Shown here: piece by piece, positions 49,406 through 57,757 of the stretch | Layout of the letters: each line of letters begins with the position of its first letter | How positions within the stretch are numbered: position 1 is the stretch's first letter | NCBI RefSeq assembly: GCF_902729425.1 | Contig: NZ_CACVCH010000043.1 | Coordinates: 1-64,000, forward strand | Source of the DNA: Magnetospirillum sp. SS-4 | Lineage (GTDB): Bacteria > Pseudomonadota > Alphaproteobacteria > Rhodospirillales > Magnetospirillaceae | Direction: 5' to 3' | DNA length: 64,000 nucleotides | Made by a program: the position numbers and the translations under genes | The notes under the pieces: generated by a model | The model's database searches: none | Seen by the model: the letters and a program-made list of their open reading frames with translations, nothing else | What the model was told of the DNA's origin: nothing

Positions 49406-51412
49406 ATGTCCCGTCCCCGTTCCGCCGCCATCCTGACCGCCGCCATCGCCTTTTCCTCGTCCGCATCGGCCCAGCAGGCCGCTTCCGCCGGACCGACCCT
49501 TCCCGCCGCCGCAATCGTGCCGGAACTGGTCCAGCACGCGGCGCCGGGACCGTTCCCGGTCCTGCCCATGTGGGATCTGGGATGGGCGCCGACCGAAATG
49601 CCCTATCGCCGCGACAAGGTGCATCCGGGAATGGGCGTGCTGACCTCGGTGATGGATTCGGCGGCCCCGGTCAAGCTGGGAACCGGGTACGGCAACGCCG
49701 GAACCGCCATGGAGCATTTCATCCAGGCGACCGTCAACCATCCCCTGGGCATGGTGCGGGCGATCGGCAACATGGACCGGGCGCGATCGTTCGAGGACGG
49801 CAACGGCGACAAGGTCCGCACCGGCTACGACCGCCATACCGAACAGCTCATGCTGGCCTACCGCCCTTCTCCGGACGCATCGCTGCGCATGATGCTGCTG
49901 CACGACCAGATCGACGACCACAAGCTGCCGCTGGCGGCCAGCACCATCCAGGGCGGCGTCGCCGTGACCGAGGGCTACGGCGCCGACCCGGTCAAGACCG
50001 AACGGACGGTGGGAGTGGTGACGGCCGAGACCCGGAAACCCATGTCGGGCATCGACCGCCTGAAGATGGAGTTCCGTTACAGCGGCCTGCAAAGAATCGC
50101 CAACAATTTCGATCTCCGTCCGGAAACCGCCGCCACCAGCCGCAACGAGGCCCGTCCCGCCCGTCACGAGTTCGGCGGCTCGATCCAGGGTGAAAGCGCC
50201 CTGCGCGACGACCTGCTGTCGCGGCTGACCCTGTCGACCAAGAACGTCTGGCACGACGCCGCCCGGTTCGGCGGCCCCAACACCTCGCTTTCCACCCTGT
50301 CCGGATTTCAGTTTCCCGGCGTCAAGATGTGGGAAAGCTCGGCCAATCTCGACCTTGCCTGGAAGCCGGCGGCCCCCACCAACGTCAATCTGGGCCTGCG
50401 CTACGACTACGTCACCGCCCAGGCCACCAAGGCCGACACCATCACCACCGTCAGCGGCTTCACCAGCACGTCGCGGACCCTGTATCGCCTGTACAACGGC
50501 GCCGACACCCCGGTTTCCCGCGATGACCATCTGATCAGCGTCAAGCTGGACGGCGAGCACAAGATGCTCGGCGACAGCCTGTCGCTGACCGGCTCGGTGG
50601 GCCGGATCATGCGCGCCGCCGACACCAGGGAGCGGTATTTCGCGCTGCCGGCCGCCAACAACGCCACCGCCGCCGGCACCTCCGCCCGGCAGATCGGCAA
50701 TCCCAACCTGAGGCCCGAGGTCCATTACCGGGCGGAGGCCGGCGCCGCCCTCAAGGGCGAGGACTGGATCGATTACGGCCGCAAGCGGCCCGGTGGCGAC
50801 GACGGCCTGGCCAGCCGGTCGTGGCGGATATCGGTGTCCGGCTATGTCGACGAGATCGAGGATTTCATCAGCCGCGACCGCGCCCATGGCCAGCCCGGAA
50901 TCCTGCTCAACGACAACGCCTTCATCTGGCGCAATGTCGACGCCCGCATGGCCGGAACCGACGCCGAACTGGCGGTGAACCTGACCCGTCACTGGTCGAC
51001 CCGTCTGGTGGTGTCCTACCGCTGGGGCGAGAACACGCTGGACAGCCGGGCGCTTTACGGCATCGACCCGCTGGAAGGCAACTGGCTGGTGGATTACCAG
51101 GACACCCTGGGCGAGATCGGTTCGTGGAACGCCGGCTTCAAGCTGCGCGCCGTCGCCTCCCAGACCAGGGTCGACGCCGATCCCAAGACCGGCAGCGGCT
51201 TCGACGTGGCCTCGCGCGGCGGCTTCGCCCTGCTGGACCTCTATGGCGGGGTGCAGTTGATGGACACCGTCGGCCTGCGCATCGGCGTCGACAACGTCCT
51301 CAACAAGACTTACGGCGAGCACCGCCCCCTCAACGCCACCGACGACGCCAATCCATCCGCCGTCAACGGCCCCGGCCGCAGCTTCTACGCCCGCGCCGTC
51401 GCCACCTTCTGA
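49406..51412 (+). CDS. TonB-dependent receptor-like barrel, related to OprC/NosA, without a plug
   Basis: About 668 residues. A signal peptide (RSAAILTAAIAFSSSASA) is followed directly, from about residue 60, by beta-barrel strands. No plug domain or TonB box is visible, although plugs normally fill the first 130-150 residues. The segment GNMDRARSFEDGNGDKVRTGYDRH and the following LAYRPSPDASLRMM strand resemble the copper receptor family OprC/NosA. The barrel has typical ends: RQIGNPNLRPEVHYRAEAGA, GLRIGVDNVLNKTYGEHRPL, and a C-terminal Phe (ARAVATF). The ATG follows AAGGGA. It probably sits in the outer membrane. Substrate may be copper or another metal complex; this is inferred. Confidence 0.8.
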   Translation: MSRPRSAAILTAAIAFSSSASAQQAASAGPTLPAAAIVPELVQHAAPGPFPVLPMWDLGWAPTEMPYRRDKVHPGMGVLTSVMDSAAPVKLGTGYGNAGTAMEHFIQATVNHPLGMVRAIGNMDRARSFEDGNGDKVRTGYDRHTEQLMLAYRPSPDASLRMMLLHDQIDDHKLPLAASTIQGGVAVTEGYGADPVKTERTVGVVTAETRKPMSGIDRLKMEFRYSGLQRIANNFDLRPETAATSRNEARPARHEFGGSIQGESALRDDLLSRLTLSTKNVWHDAARFGGPNTSLSTLSGFQFPGVKMWESSANLDLAWKPAAPTNVNLGLRYDYVTAQATKADTITTVSGFTSTSRTLYRLYNGADTPVSRDDHLISVKLDGEHKMLGDSLSLTGSVGRIMRAADTRERYFALPAANNATAAGTSARQIGNPNLRPEVHYRAEAGAALKGEDWIDYGRKRPGGDDGLASRSWRISVSGYVDEIEDFISRDRAHGQPGILLNDNAFIWRNVDARMAGTDAELAVNLTRHWSTRLVVSYRWGENTLDSRALYGIDPLEGNWLVDYQDTLGEIGSWNAGFKLRAVASQTRVDADPKTGSGFDVASRGGFALLDLYGGVQLMDTVGLRIGVDNVLNKTYGEHRPLNATDDANPSAVNGPGRSFYARAVATF

Positions 51413-51434
51413 CGCATTGAAAGGACCGAAACCG

Positions 51435-52424
51435 ATGTCTGACTTTTCCCGCCGCGCCGTCCTGGCCGGTCTGGCCGCCGCCGCCGCCATCCCGCCCCGG
51501 AGCGGACGCGCCGCCGGCCGCCTGGACAGCCTGACCATCTCCGGCATGCCCGCCACCCCGTCGGTGATCCTGGCCCACATGATCGAGTCCAACGCCCTCG
51601 CCGCCCATGCGGACAAGACCCGGCTGAAGGTGTGGCGCACCCCCGATCAGGTCCGGGCCGGCGTGGTTTCCGGCGAGATGAAGGTGTTCGGCATCCCCAG
51701 CTATTCCTGCGCCAACCTGCTCAACCGCGGCGCCCAGGTGCGGATGGTCAACATCCTGACCTGGGGGCTGCTCTACGTCATGAGCCGCGATCCCGCCATC
51801 GCCAAGATCGAGGATCTGGCCGGCCGCACCATCTTGCAATCGTTCCGCAACGACGCCCCCGACCTGGTGTTCCGCCAGATTCTACGCCGCCTCGGCATGA
51901 ATGCGCAAAAGGACGTCACCCTACAGTACGTGGCGACGCCGACCGAGGCCACCCAGTTGTTCCTGGCCGGCAAGGCCGATATCGCCATCCTGTCCGAGCC
52001 CATGGCGACGGCGGCCCAGATACGCGGTCTCCAGGCCGGCATCGCCGTCCACCGCGCCATCGACCTGACCGAGGTCTACGGCCGGGTCAACAACCGCCCG
52101 GCCCGCATTCCCCAGGCCGGGCTGGGTGTCTCGGAAGAGTTCGCCCGGGAACGCCCCGATCTGGTCAAGGCCATCCACGAATCCTGCGTCGCCAGCGCCC
52201 GCTGGGTGATCAACAACCCGGCCAGCGCCGGCCGCCTGGGGTCCGATTACCTGGATCTGGCGGCGCCGATCATCGAACGCTCGCTGCCGCATTTCCGCCT
52301 GGGAGTGGTCCCGGCGGCCGAGGCTCGTCCGGAACTGGAAGCCTTCTTCGGCGACCTGCTGGAAATGTCGCCCGACATCCTGGGCGGCAAGCTGCCCGAT
52401 TCCCGCTTCTACTGGGGCGTCTAG
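51435..52424 (+). CDS. ABC transporter substrate-binding protein (NitT/TauT, NMT1-like)
   Basis: About 329 residues. Tat-like signal (DFSRRAVLAGLAAAAAIPP, with RR). The periplasmic-binding fold (SsuA/THI5/NMT1 type) is seen in LAHMIESNALAAHADKTRLK, GVVSGEMKVFGIPSYSCANL, IEDLAGRTILQSFRNDAPD and GKADIAILSEPMATAA. The ligand is unknown; family members bind nitrate, taurine, thiamine precursors or similar. Start 23 bases after the receptor stop, with AAAGGACC as ribosome site. First gene of the ABC importer with a permease and ATPase. Confidence 0.85.
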   Translation: MSDFSRRAVLAGLAAAAAIPPRSGRAAGRLDSLTISGMPATPSVILAHMIESNALAAHADKTRLKVWRTPDQVRAGVVSGEMKVFGIPSYSCANLLNRGAQVRMVNILTWGLLYVMSRDPAIAKIEDLAGRTILQSFRNDAPDLVFRQILRRLGMNAQKDVTLQYVATPTEATQLFLAGKADIAILSEPMATAAQIRGLQAGIAVHRAIDLTEVYGRVNNRPARIPQAGLGVSEEFARERPDLVKAIHESCVASARWVINNPASAGRLGSDYLDLAAPIIERSLPHFRLGVVPAAEARPELEAFFGDLLEMSPDILGGKLPDSRFYWGV

Positions 52425-52428
52425 CCCG

Positions 52429-53250
52429 ATGGAGGAAGGCCGCGGCCGTGCCCTCAGGGCGCTGGATTACATGTGGGGGGGCTGGGGGGCGGCCTCCAGC
52501 CTGCTCCTGCTCACCGCCTTGTGGGAAGCGGGGCACGCCGCCTACGGCACCCTGGTGCTGCCGTCGCCCAGGGACACCGTCGCCAGCCTGTGGGACATGA
52601 GCGCGGCCGGCAAGGTCCTGCCGGCCATCCTGGAAACCAGCCGCAACGCCCTGGGCGGCTTTCTGTCCGCCACCGTGGCCGGCGGCATTCTCGGCGGCAT
52701 GGCCGGCGCGTCCGACATGATGCGCCGGCTGCTGCAACCCATCGCCACCCTGCTGCTGGGCATTCCCGCCATCGCCTGGGTGGTGCTGGCGCTGCTGTGG
52801 TTCGGCGGCACCGGCGCCGCCGTCTCGTTCACCGTGCTGATCACCACCGCCCCCATCGTCTTCGCCGGCGCGGCCCAGGGCGCCCGGACCCTGGACGGCA
52901 GCCTGCGGCGCATGGCCCGTTCGTTCCGAGTTCCCGCCACCACCCTGATCCGCGACGTCTATCTGCCGCACATGCTGTCCTATCTGTTTCCCGCCCTGGC
53001 CACCGGCCTGGCGCTGTCGTGGAAGGTCACCGTCATGGCCGAACTGCTGAGCGGGGCGGGCGGCATCGGCGACGGGCTGGCGGTGGCGCGGGTCCAGGTG
53101 GACACCGTCAAGGCCATGGCCTGGGTGCTGGCGGTGGTCGGCCTGCTGCTGGCGGTGGAATATCTGATGCTGGAACCCATCCGCCGGCACTTGCAGGTCT
53201 GGCGGCGCGAGATGCCGGGCAGCGGCGACATTCAGGCCGGGGGATTCTGA
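52429..53250 (+). CDS. ABC transporter permease (SsuC/TauC type)
   Basis: 273 residues, about six transmembrane helices (for example LQPIATLLLGIPAIAWVVLAL and AMAWVLAVVGLLLAVEYLM). The EAA loop ALATGLALSWKVTVMAELLSG, the permease-ATPase contact, is visible. It overlaps the ATPase gene by one base (TGATG) and follows the binding protein closely. It forms the membrane channel for the ligand caught by the protein encoded at 51435. Confidence 0.9.
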   Translation: MEEGRGRALRALDYMWGGWGAASSLLLLTALWEAGHAAYGTLVLPSPRDTVASLWDMSAAGKVLPAILETSRNALGGFLSATVAGGILGGMAGASDMMRRLLQPIATLLLGIPAIAWVVLALLWFGGTGAAVSFTVLITTAPIVFAGAAQGARTLDGSLRRMARSFRVPATTLIRDVYLPHMLSYLFPALATGLALSWKVTVMAELLSGAGGIGDGLAVARVQVDTVKAMAWVLAVVGLLLAVEYLMLEPIRRHLQVWRREMPGSGDIQAGGF

Positions 53251-53984
53251 TGGCCGGTCTGGAGGTCACGGGGCTCGGCCACGCCTTCGGCCCGCAGCCC
53301 ATCGTCGAGGACCTGTCGTTCTCGCTTCCGGCCGGCTCGCTCGGCTGCCTGATCGGTCCGTCGGGATGCGGCAAGACCACGGTTCTGTCCATGATCGGCG
53401 GCCTGATCGCGCCCGGTTCGGGGCGGATAGACCATGCCTTCCGCCATCCGGTCTTCGTCTTCCAGGACCCCTGCCTGCTGCCCTGGCGCGACGCCCGCGA
53501 CAACGTCGCCTTCGGACTGAAGGCGACGGACATGGACCGCAAGACCCGGCGGAGCCGCGCCGAACGGCTGATGGAGGCGGTGGGACTGGCGCCCGAGGAC
53601 CACGGAAAATTCCCCCACGAACTGTCCGGCGGCATGCGCCAGCGTGTCGCCCTGGCCCGCGCCCTGGCGGTGGAGCCCGACCTGCTGCTGCTGGACGAGC
53701 CGTTCAGCGCCCTCGACGTCGGATTGCGCCGTCAGATGCAATCCCTGCTTCGCCGCCTGATCGCCGAACGCGACCTGACCGCCCTGTTGGTCACCCATGA
53801 TCTGGCGGAAGCGGTGCGGCTGGCCGACCACATCCTGGTGCTGTCGCCCTCGCCCGGCCGGCTGGCGGCCAGCCACACCCTCGCCGAGCCCTTCGCCGCC
53901 CGCGACGACGGCTTCGTTCATTGCATGGTCAACCGCCTGCTGGCCGACCCGGCCACCGCCCAGGCGCTGGCGATGGAGACATGA
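53250..53984 (+). CDS. ABC transporter ATPase (SsuB/TauB type)
   Basis: About 244 residues. Walker A GPSGCGKTTVLSMIGG, Q-loop in FVFQDPCLLPWRDARDNV, signature LSGGMRQRVALARALA, Walker B LLLLDEPFSALD, and H-loop in LLVTHDLAEAVRLAD. It powers the permease encoded directly upstream. It overlaps the NnrS gene start by four bases (ATGATGA). Confidence 0.93.
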   Translation: MAGLEVTGLGHAFGPQPIVEDLSFSLPAGSLGCLIGPSGCGKTTVLSMIGGLIAPGSGRIDHAFRHPVFVFQDPCLLPWRDARDNVAFGLKATDMDRKTRRSRAERLMEAVGLAPEDHGKFPHELSGGMRQRVALARALAVEPDLLLLDEPFSALDVGLRRQMQSLLRRLIAERDLTALLVTHDLAEAVRLADHILVLSPSPGRLAASHTLAEPFAARDDGFVHCMVNRLLADPATAQALAMET

Positions 53985-55150
53985 TGACACTCTGGGCCTA
54001 TGGCTTTCGTCCCTTCTTCCTGATCCTGCCCGTGGGCGCCATCGCCGCCGTCCTGCCCCTGCCGGTCCTGTGGCTGGGACTGGGAGGAAGCGGCGGCGGC
54101 ATGCCCGCCGGCCTCTGGCACGGCCACGAACAGGTGTTCGGCTTTCTGTCGGCGGCGCTGGCCGGATTCCTGCTGACCGCCCTGCCCAGCTGGACCAACA
54201 CCCGGCCGGTGACCGGGACTCCCCTGAAGGCCTTGGTGGCGCTGTGGCTGGCCGGACGCCTGGGATTCTGGCTGGACGGCGCGCTGCCGTCCTGGCTGGT
54301 CGCCGGCCTGGACGCGATGTTCCTTCCCGCCCTGCTGGCCACCACCCTTCCCGCCCTGCTGGGGGCGGAACGCAAGCCGTGGGAGCTGCCCGCCGCCCTG
54401 GCACTCCTGGCCGGGGCCAATGCCGCCTTCCACCTGGGACGGCTGGGACTGATCGACCTGCCCCCCGAGCGGCTTCTGTACGCCGGCCTGGACCTGTTCC
54501 TGATGATGATCGCCATCGCCAGCGGCCGGATCTTGCCGGTCACCCTGCGGTCGGCACTGACGGAGACGGGCGCCGCCGTCATGGTCCGGCTGGCGCCCGG
54601 CCGCCGCCATCTGGCCAGCGTCACCCTCGGCCTGCTCGCCATCGCCGAGCTGATTCAGCCGCACGGCCCGGTCACCGGCTGGATCGCCCTGGCCGCCGCC
54701 TGCGCCCAGGCCGACCGCATGACCGAAATGCATATCGGCCGGTCGATGCTGCGGCCCCAGGTTCTGCTGTTCCATCTGGCCCATGCCTGGATGGTGGTCG
54801 GATTGGGCGGCGTCGGGCTGGCCGTCCTGGGCGCCCCCCTCGACGTGACCGCCATGCGGCACGCCCTGGGACTGGGGGCGGCGGCGTTCACCGTGCTGGC
54901 GGTGATGTCCATCGTCACGCTTCGCCACACCGGGCGGGCGTTCCCGCTGCCCGGCGCGACATGGGTGGCCCCCGCCCTGGTCGGCCTGGCGGCGGCGCTG
55001 CGGGTCGGCGTGCCGCATCTGGCGCCGCAGGCCATGGCGACGTGGGGAGTGACGGTTCCCGCCGTGCTGTGGGCGGCGGCGTTCCTCTTCTGGGGCTGGC
55101 GCTTCGCCCGGTGGCTGACCGCCCCCCGCGCCGACGGCCAGCCGGGATAG
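53981..55150 (+). CDS. nnrS: NnrS family heme/copper membrane protein
   Basis: About 389 residues with 10-12 transmembrane helices. N-terminal LWAYGFRPFFLILPVGAIAA (the 'RPFF' motif) and conserved WHGHEQVFGFLSAALAGFLLTALPSWT are diagnostic of NnrS. Histidines in HGHE and HIGRSML, MRHALGLG are typical. NnrS eases nitrosative stress and, in known cases, is controlled by NnrR in denitrifiers. It is translationally coupled to the ABC ATPase, so it belongs to the same cluster as the receptor. It ends 9 bases from the convergent DUF2325 gene. Confidence 0.9.
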   Translation: MMTLWAYGFRPFFLILPVGAIAAVLPLPVLWLGLGGSGGGMPAGLWHGHEQVFGFLSAALAGFLLTALPSWTNTRPVTGTPLKALVALWLAGRLGFWLDGALPSWLVAGLDAMFLPALLATTLPALLGAERKPWELPAALALLAGANAAFHLGRLGLIDLPPERLLYAGLDLFLMMIAIASGRILPVTLRSALTETGAAVMVRLAPGRRHLASVTLGLLAIAELIQPHGPVTGWIALAAACAQADRMTEMHIGRSMLRPQVLLFHLAHAWMVVGLGGVGLAVLGAPLDVTAMRHALGLGAAAFTVLAVMSIVTLRHTGRAFPLPGATWVAPALVGLAAALRVGVPHLAPQAMATWGVTVPAVLWAAAFLFWGWRFARWLTAPRADGQPG

Positions 55151-55159
55151 AAAATCGCC

Positions 55160-56398
55160 TCAGGCCGAGCCGCCGGCCGCCGCCGGCGCGTGCCCCACCG
55201 TCTCCAGGGCGCGCAGAAAGGCGCCCAGGCCCGAGCGGCGGACGGGAACGAACGGCTTTTCCCACCGCTTGCACAGGCGCTTGAGCTGGTCGTGGGCCAT
55301 GTGGCTGACGCAATCGACCGGAAACATCACCGCGTCCGCCTGGCTCAGCAGGCCCGACAGCCGCCCCATGCTTTCCTCGAAGCCGCCGTCGTGATGGACA
55401 AGGGTGCCGTTGCATTCCTCCACCAGACGGCGCATGTGCTGGACGTGGCCGGCCCGCCCTCCGACATAGAGGATGCAGCGGCCGCACAGATCCGGCCGGC
55501 CGCACGTCCGGCCGCAGAATGCGGCGGCATCGCCATCGAACACGCCGCCCAGACGGGATTCCATGGCCGCCAGCTCGGCGCGGACGTCGTTCATCTCCTG
55601 GCTGAGATCAAGATTTTCGCGCAGGGCCTCGGCCGCCTTGGCCTCCAGATCCCGCCGGGCGGCTTCGGCGGATTTCAGGGCGGCGGTCTCCAGAATCAGG
55701 CTCTGGCGCAATTCCCCCACCAGCGCCTTCAGCGCCGTCAGTTCGGCCGCGGCGTCGACCGCATGGGCAAGCCGGCGGTTTTCCGCCAGTTCCAGGTCCA
55801 GCCGCTCCTTCAGTTCCCGGATGCTGGCGTCGCGGGCCTCCGTCTCGGCCCGCAGGCGTTCCTGCTGGCGGGCGGCCCTGGCCTCCAGTTCGGCGTTTTC
55901 CTTCTGAAGGTCGTGGAATCGCTTCAGGTCGACACGGGCGGCAGCGCCGACCTGATGCGACAGCATGTGGATTTCCCCGAACACGCTGGCGCGCAGCGTC
56001 TCGGTCGCCGCCGGATGGGACATCAGCGCCCAGCAGGCCCCGGCCACCTCGCCCTTGTCCATGGCGTCGCGCCACAGCGCCTCCAGGTCGGCGACCGAGG
56101 CGGCCCGGCGGAAGCGGCCGAGGGCGGAAGCGTGCTTGTGATCCAGCAGCTTGGTGATGGCCTTGGACACCGCCCGCTCGCGGGAGGCCAGCTGGATCAT
56201 CCCGGTGTGGACCTCGTAATCGGTGGGATTGGGCCGGGGAAACACCGCCCCCTGCCTGACCGCCAGCCGCCGCAATTCGCCCATGCTGAGACAGGTGCCG
56301 ATGATGGTGCAGTACCACCCGGTTTCCAGGTCGGAAAGCCTCAGCCGCTTTCCCGCGACCGGAACCGGGAGAGCATCCGCCTTGCAGGATTCGCACAT
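55160..56398 (-). CDS. DUF2325 domain protein with cysteine-rich motifs and coiled coil
   Basis: About 412 residues. N-terminal Cys pair (MCESCKAD) and further Cys (WYCTIIGTC), then a long coiled coil (about 165-290, Glu/Ala/Leu-rich). A Cys cluster follows (FCGRTCGRPDLCGRC, spacing C-x3-C-x5-C-x2-C). The C-terminal DUF2325 domain contains CILYVGGRAGHVQHMRRLVE, HHDGGFEESMGRL, and ADAVMFPVDCVSHMAHDQLK. The function of DUF2325 is unknown; the cysteines suggest a metal or redox site. The ATG 56398 follows GGAGG with proper spacing. A palindrome lies upstream (56438-56460). It is convergent with nnrS. Confidence 0.8.
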   Translation of the reverse strand: MCESCKADALPVPVAGKRLRLSDLETGWYCTIIGTCLSMGELRRLAVRQGAVFPRPNPTDYEVHTGMIQLASRERAVSKAITKLLDHKHASALGRFRRAASVADLEALWRDAMDKGEVAGACWALMSHPAATETLRASVFGEIHMLSHQVGAAARVDLKRFHDLQKENAELEARAARQQERLRAETEARDASIRELKERLDLELAENRRLAHAVDAAAELTALKALVGELRQSLILETAALKSAEAARRDLEAKAAEALRENLDLSQEMNDVRAELAAMESRLGGVFDGDAAAFCGRTCGRPDLCGRCILYVGGRAGHVQHMRRLVEECNGTLVHHDGGFEESMGRLSGLLSQADAVMFPVDCVSHMAHDQLKRLCKRWEKPFVPVRRSGLGAFLRALETVGHAPAAAGGSA

Positions 56399-56437
56399 GA
56401 TCACCTCCGGAAAGATCGAGAGGCGATCTTATATGCG

Positions 56438-56460
56438 AGTAATTCTTAATTTCAATTACT
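56438..56460. promoter_or_regulatory. AT-rich palindrome upstream of the DUF2325 gene
   Basis: AGTAATT and AATTACT arms of 7 bases around a 9-base spacer form an inverted repeat in an AT-rich pocket, 40 bases before the DUF2325 start (minus strand). It resembles an operator for an iron or redox regulator, but no known consensus was matched with confidence. Confidence 0.4.
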
Positions 56461-56513
56461 TTCCCGCAAATCGCGGGCTTGTGGTCGAAATCCAGCTCGG
56501 GCATGGTCGCGGT

Positions 56514-57416
56514 ATGACCACTTCCCTATCCCCCGCCGAAGCCCGCAAGGGCGTGCTGTTCGCCATCGCCTGCTACGGCAGTTGGGGATTGTTTCCGGCA
56601 TTCTGGCGGCTGCTGGCCGAATTGCCCCCGGCCGACGTGCTGGCCTGGCGCATCGTCTGGTCGCTGCTGGCGGTGCTGATCCTGGTGGGATGGCAGCGGC
56701 GCTGGAACGACGTACTCGTCCTGCTGGGATCGCGGCGACGGCTGGCGGTGCTGGCCGCCTCGACCGCCTGCATCAGCGTCAACTGGCTGGTGTTCATCGC
56801 GGCGGTGGGCGGCGGCAAGGTGCTGGAAGCCAGCATGGGCTATTTCCTCAACCCGCTGGTCAATGTCGCCCTGGGAGTGATGGTGCTGAAGGAACGGCTG
56901 CGGCCGCTGCAATGGCTGGCGGTGGCCCTGGCGGTGGCGGGCGTCGCCCAGCTGACCGTGGCCACCGGCTCGCCGCCCTGGGTGGCGCTGATCCTGGCGG
57001 TGACCTTCGGCATCTACGGCCTGCTGCGCAAGCGGCTGCCGGTGGCGCCGCTGATCGGCCTGGCGGTGGAAACCGGCCTGATGCTGCCGTTCGCCCTGGC
57101 GTGGCTGGCTTGGCGGGTGCTGGCCGGAGGAGCCCCCATGCTGGGGGGAAGCGTCGAGCTTGCCCTGATCCTGGCGGCCAGCGGCCCGGTCACCGCCCTG
57201 CCGCTGCTGTGGTTCGCGGCGGCGGCGACGCGCATGCGCTACGCCTCGCTGGGGTTCTTCCAGTACATGGCCCCGACCGGCCATTTCCTGCTGGCGGTGC
57301 TGGCCTACGGCGAGATGCCGGAACCGGCCCACTGGCTGACCTTCGCCTGTATCTGGGTCGCAATCCTGCTCTATTCCGCCGACATCTGGCGGCAGTACCG
57401 CCTCAGCGCGGCATGA
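56514..57416 (+). CDS. rarD: EamA/RarD-family transporter
   Basis: About 300 residues, 10 transmembrane helices. Opening KGVLFAIACYGSWGLFPAFW and the following ELPPADVLAWRIVWSLL are diagnostic of the RarD subgroup (chloramphenicol-sensitive protein type), along with NWLVFIAAVGGGKVLEASMGYFLNPLVNV. The substrate is unknown. It overlaps tail to tail the small lipoprotein gene by 14 bases. It diverges from DUF2325. Confidence 0.92.
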   Translation: MTTSLSPAEARKGVLFAIACYGSWGLFPAFWRLLAELPPADVLAWRIVWSLLAVLILVGWQRRWNDVLVLLGSRRRLAVLAASTACISVNWLVFIAAVGGGKVLEASMGYFLNPLVNVALGVMVLKERLRPLQWLAVALAVAGVAQLTVATGSPPWVALILAVTFGIYGLLRKRLPVAPLIGLAVETGLMLPFALAWLAWRVLAGGAPMLGGSVELALILAASGPVTALPLLWFAAAATRMRYASLGFFQYMAPTGHFLLAVLAYGEMPEPAHWLTFACIWVAILLYSADIWRQYRLSAA

Positions 57417-57702
57417 AGCCGCCGCCCTGGCCGCAGGCATAGGCCGCGACCTCGGGAGTGAGCAGGCCGCATTTCATGGGGGCGAAGCTGGTGCCGATGA
57501 AACGGGTCACCTGCATGCCGTAGGCGGCGCATTGGCGGGTGGCGGCGGCCTTGACCTCGTCCATGGACAACGACCAGCCGCTGGCGAAGCAGACATAGCT
57601 GGTCGGCCCCTCGGTGGTGTTGGGAACCAGCGTGCGCGGCGACGAGCAGCCCCCCAAGGCCAGGGCCGCGACAGCCGCCAACGAGATCAAATGCGCACGC
57701 AT
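57403..57702 (-). CDS. Small cysteine-containing lipoprotein
   Basis: About 99 residues. Signal peptide LISLAAVAALALGGC with lipobox LGGC. The mature part has four more Cys (SYVCFAS, RQCAAYG, PMKCGLL, YACGQG), consistent with disulfide bonding in the periplasm. No family recognised. ATG 57702 follows GGGGGGAAA. It ends inside the 3' end of rarD on the opposite strand, and shares its direction with the TetR gene 55 bases upstream. Confidence 0.7.
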   Translation of the reverse strand: MRAHLISLAAVAALALGGCSSPRTLVPNTTEGPTSYVCFASGWSLSMDEVKAAATRQCAAYGMQVTRFIGTSFAPMKCGLLTPEVAAYACGQGGGFMPR

Positions 57703-57757
57703 GTGGATTTCCCCCCTCAAGAAAAGCCTGAGGGAGAGGTAGCCCCACCGCAACCGC

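Noticed and set aside
57714-57734. 6-bp inverted repeat CCCTCA/TGAGGG upstream of the small lipoprotein gene
   Set aside because: Short stem with no uridine run; it overlaps the ribosome-binding region and is not convincing as a terminator.
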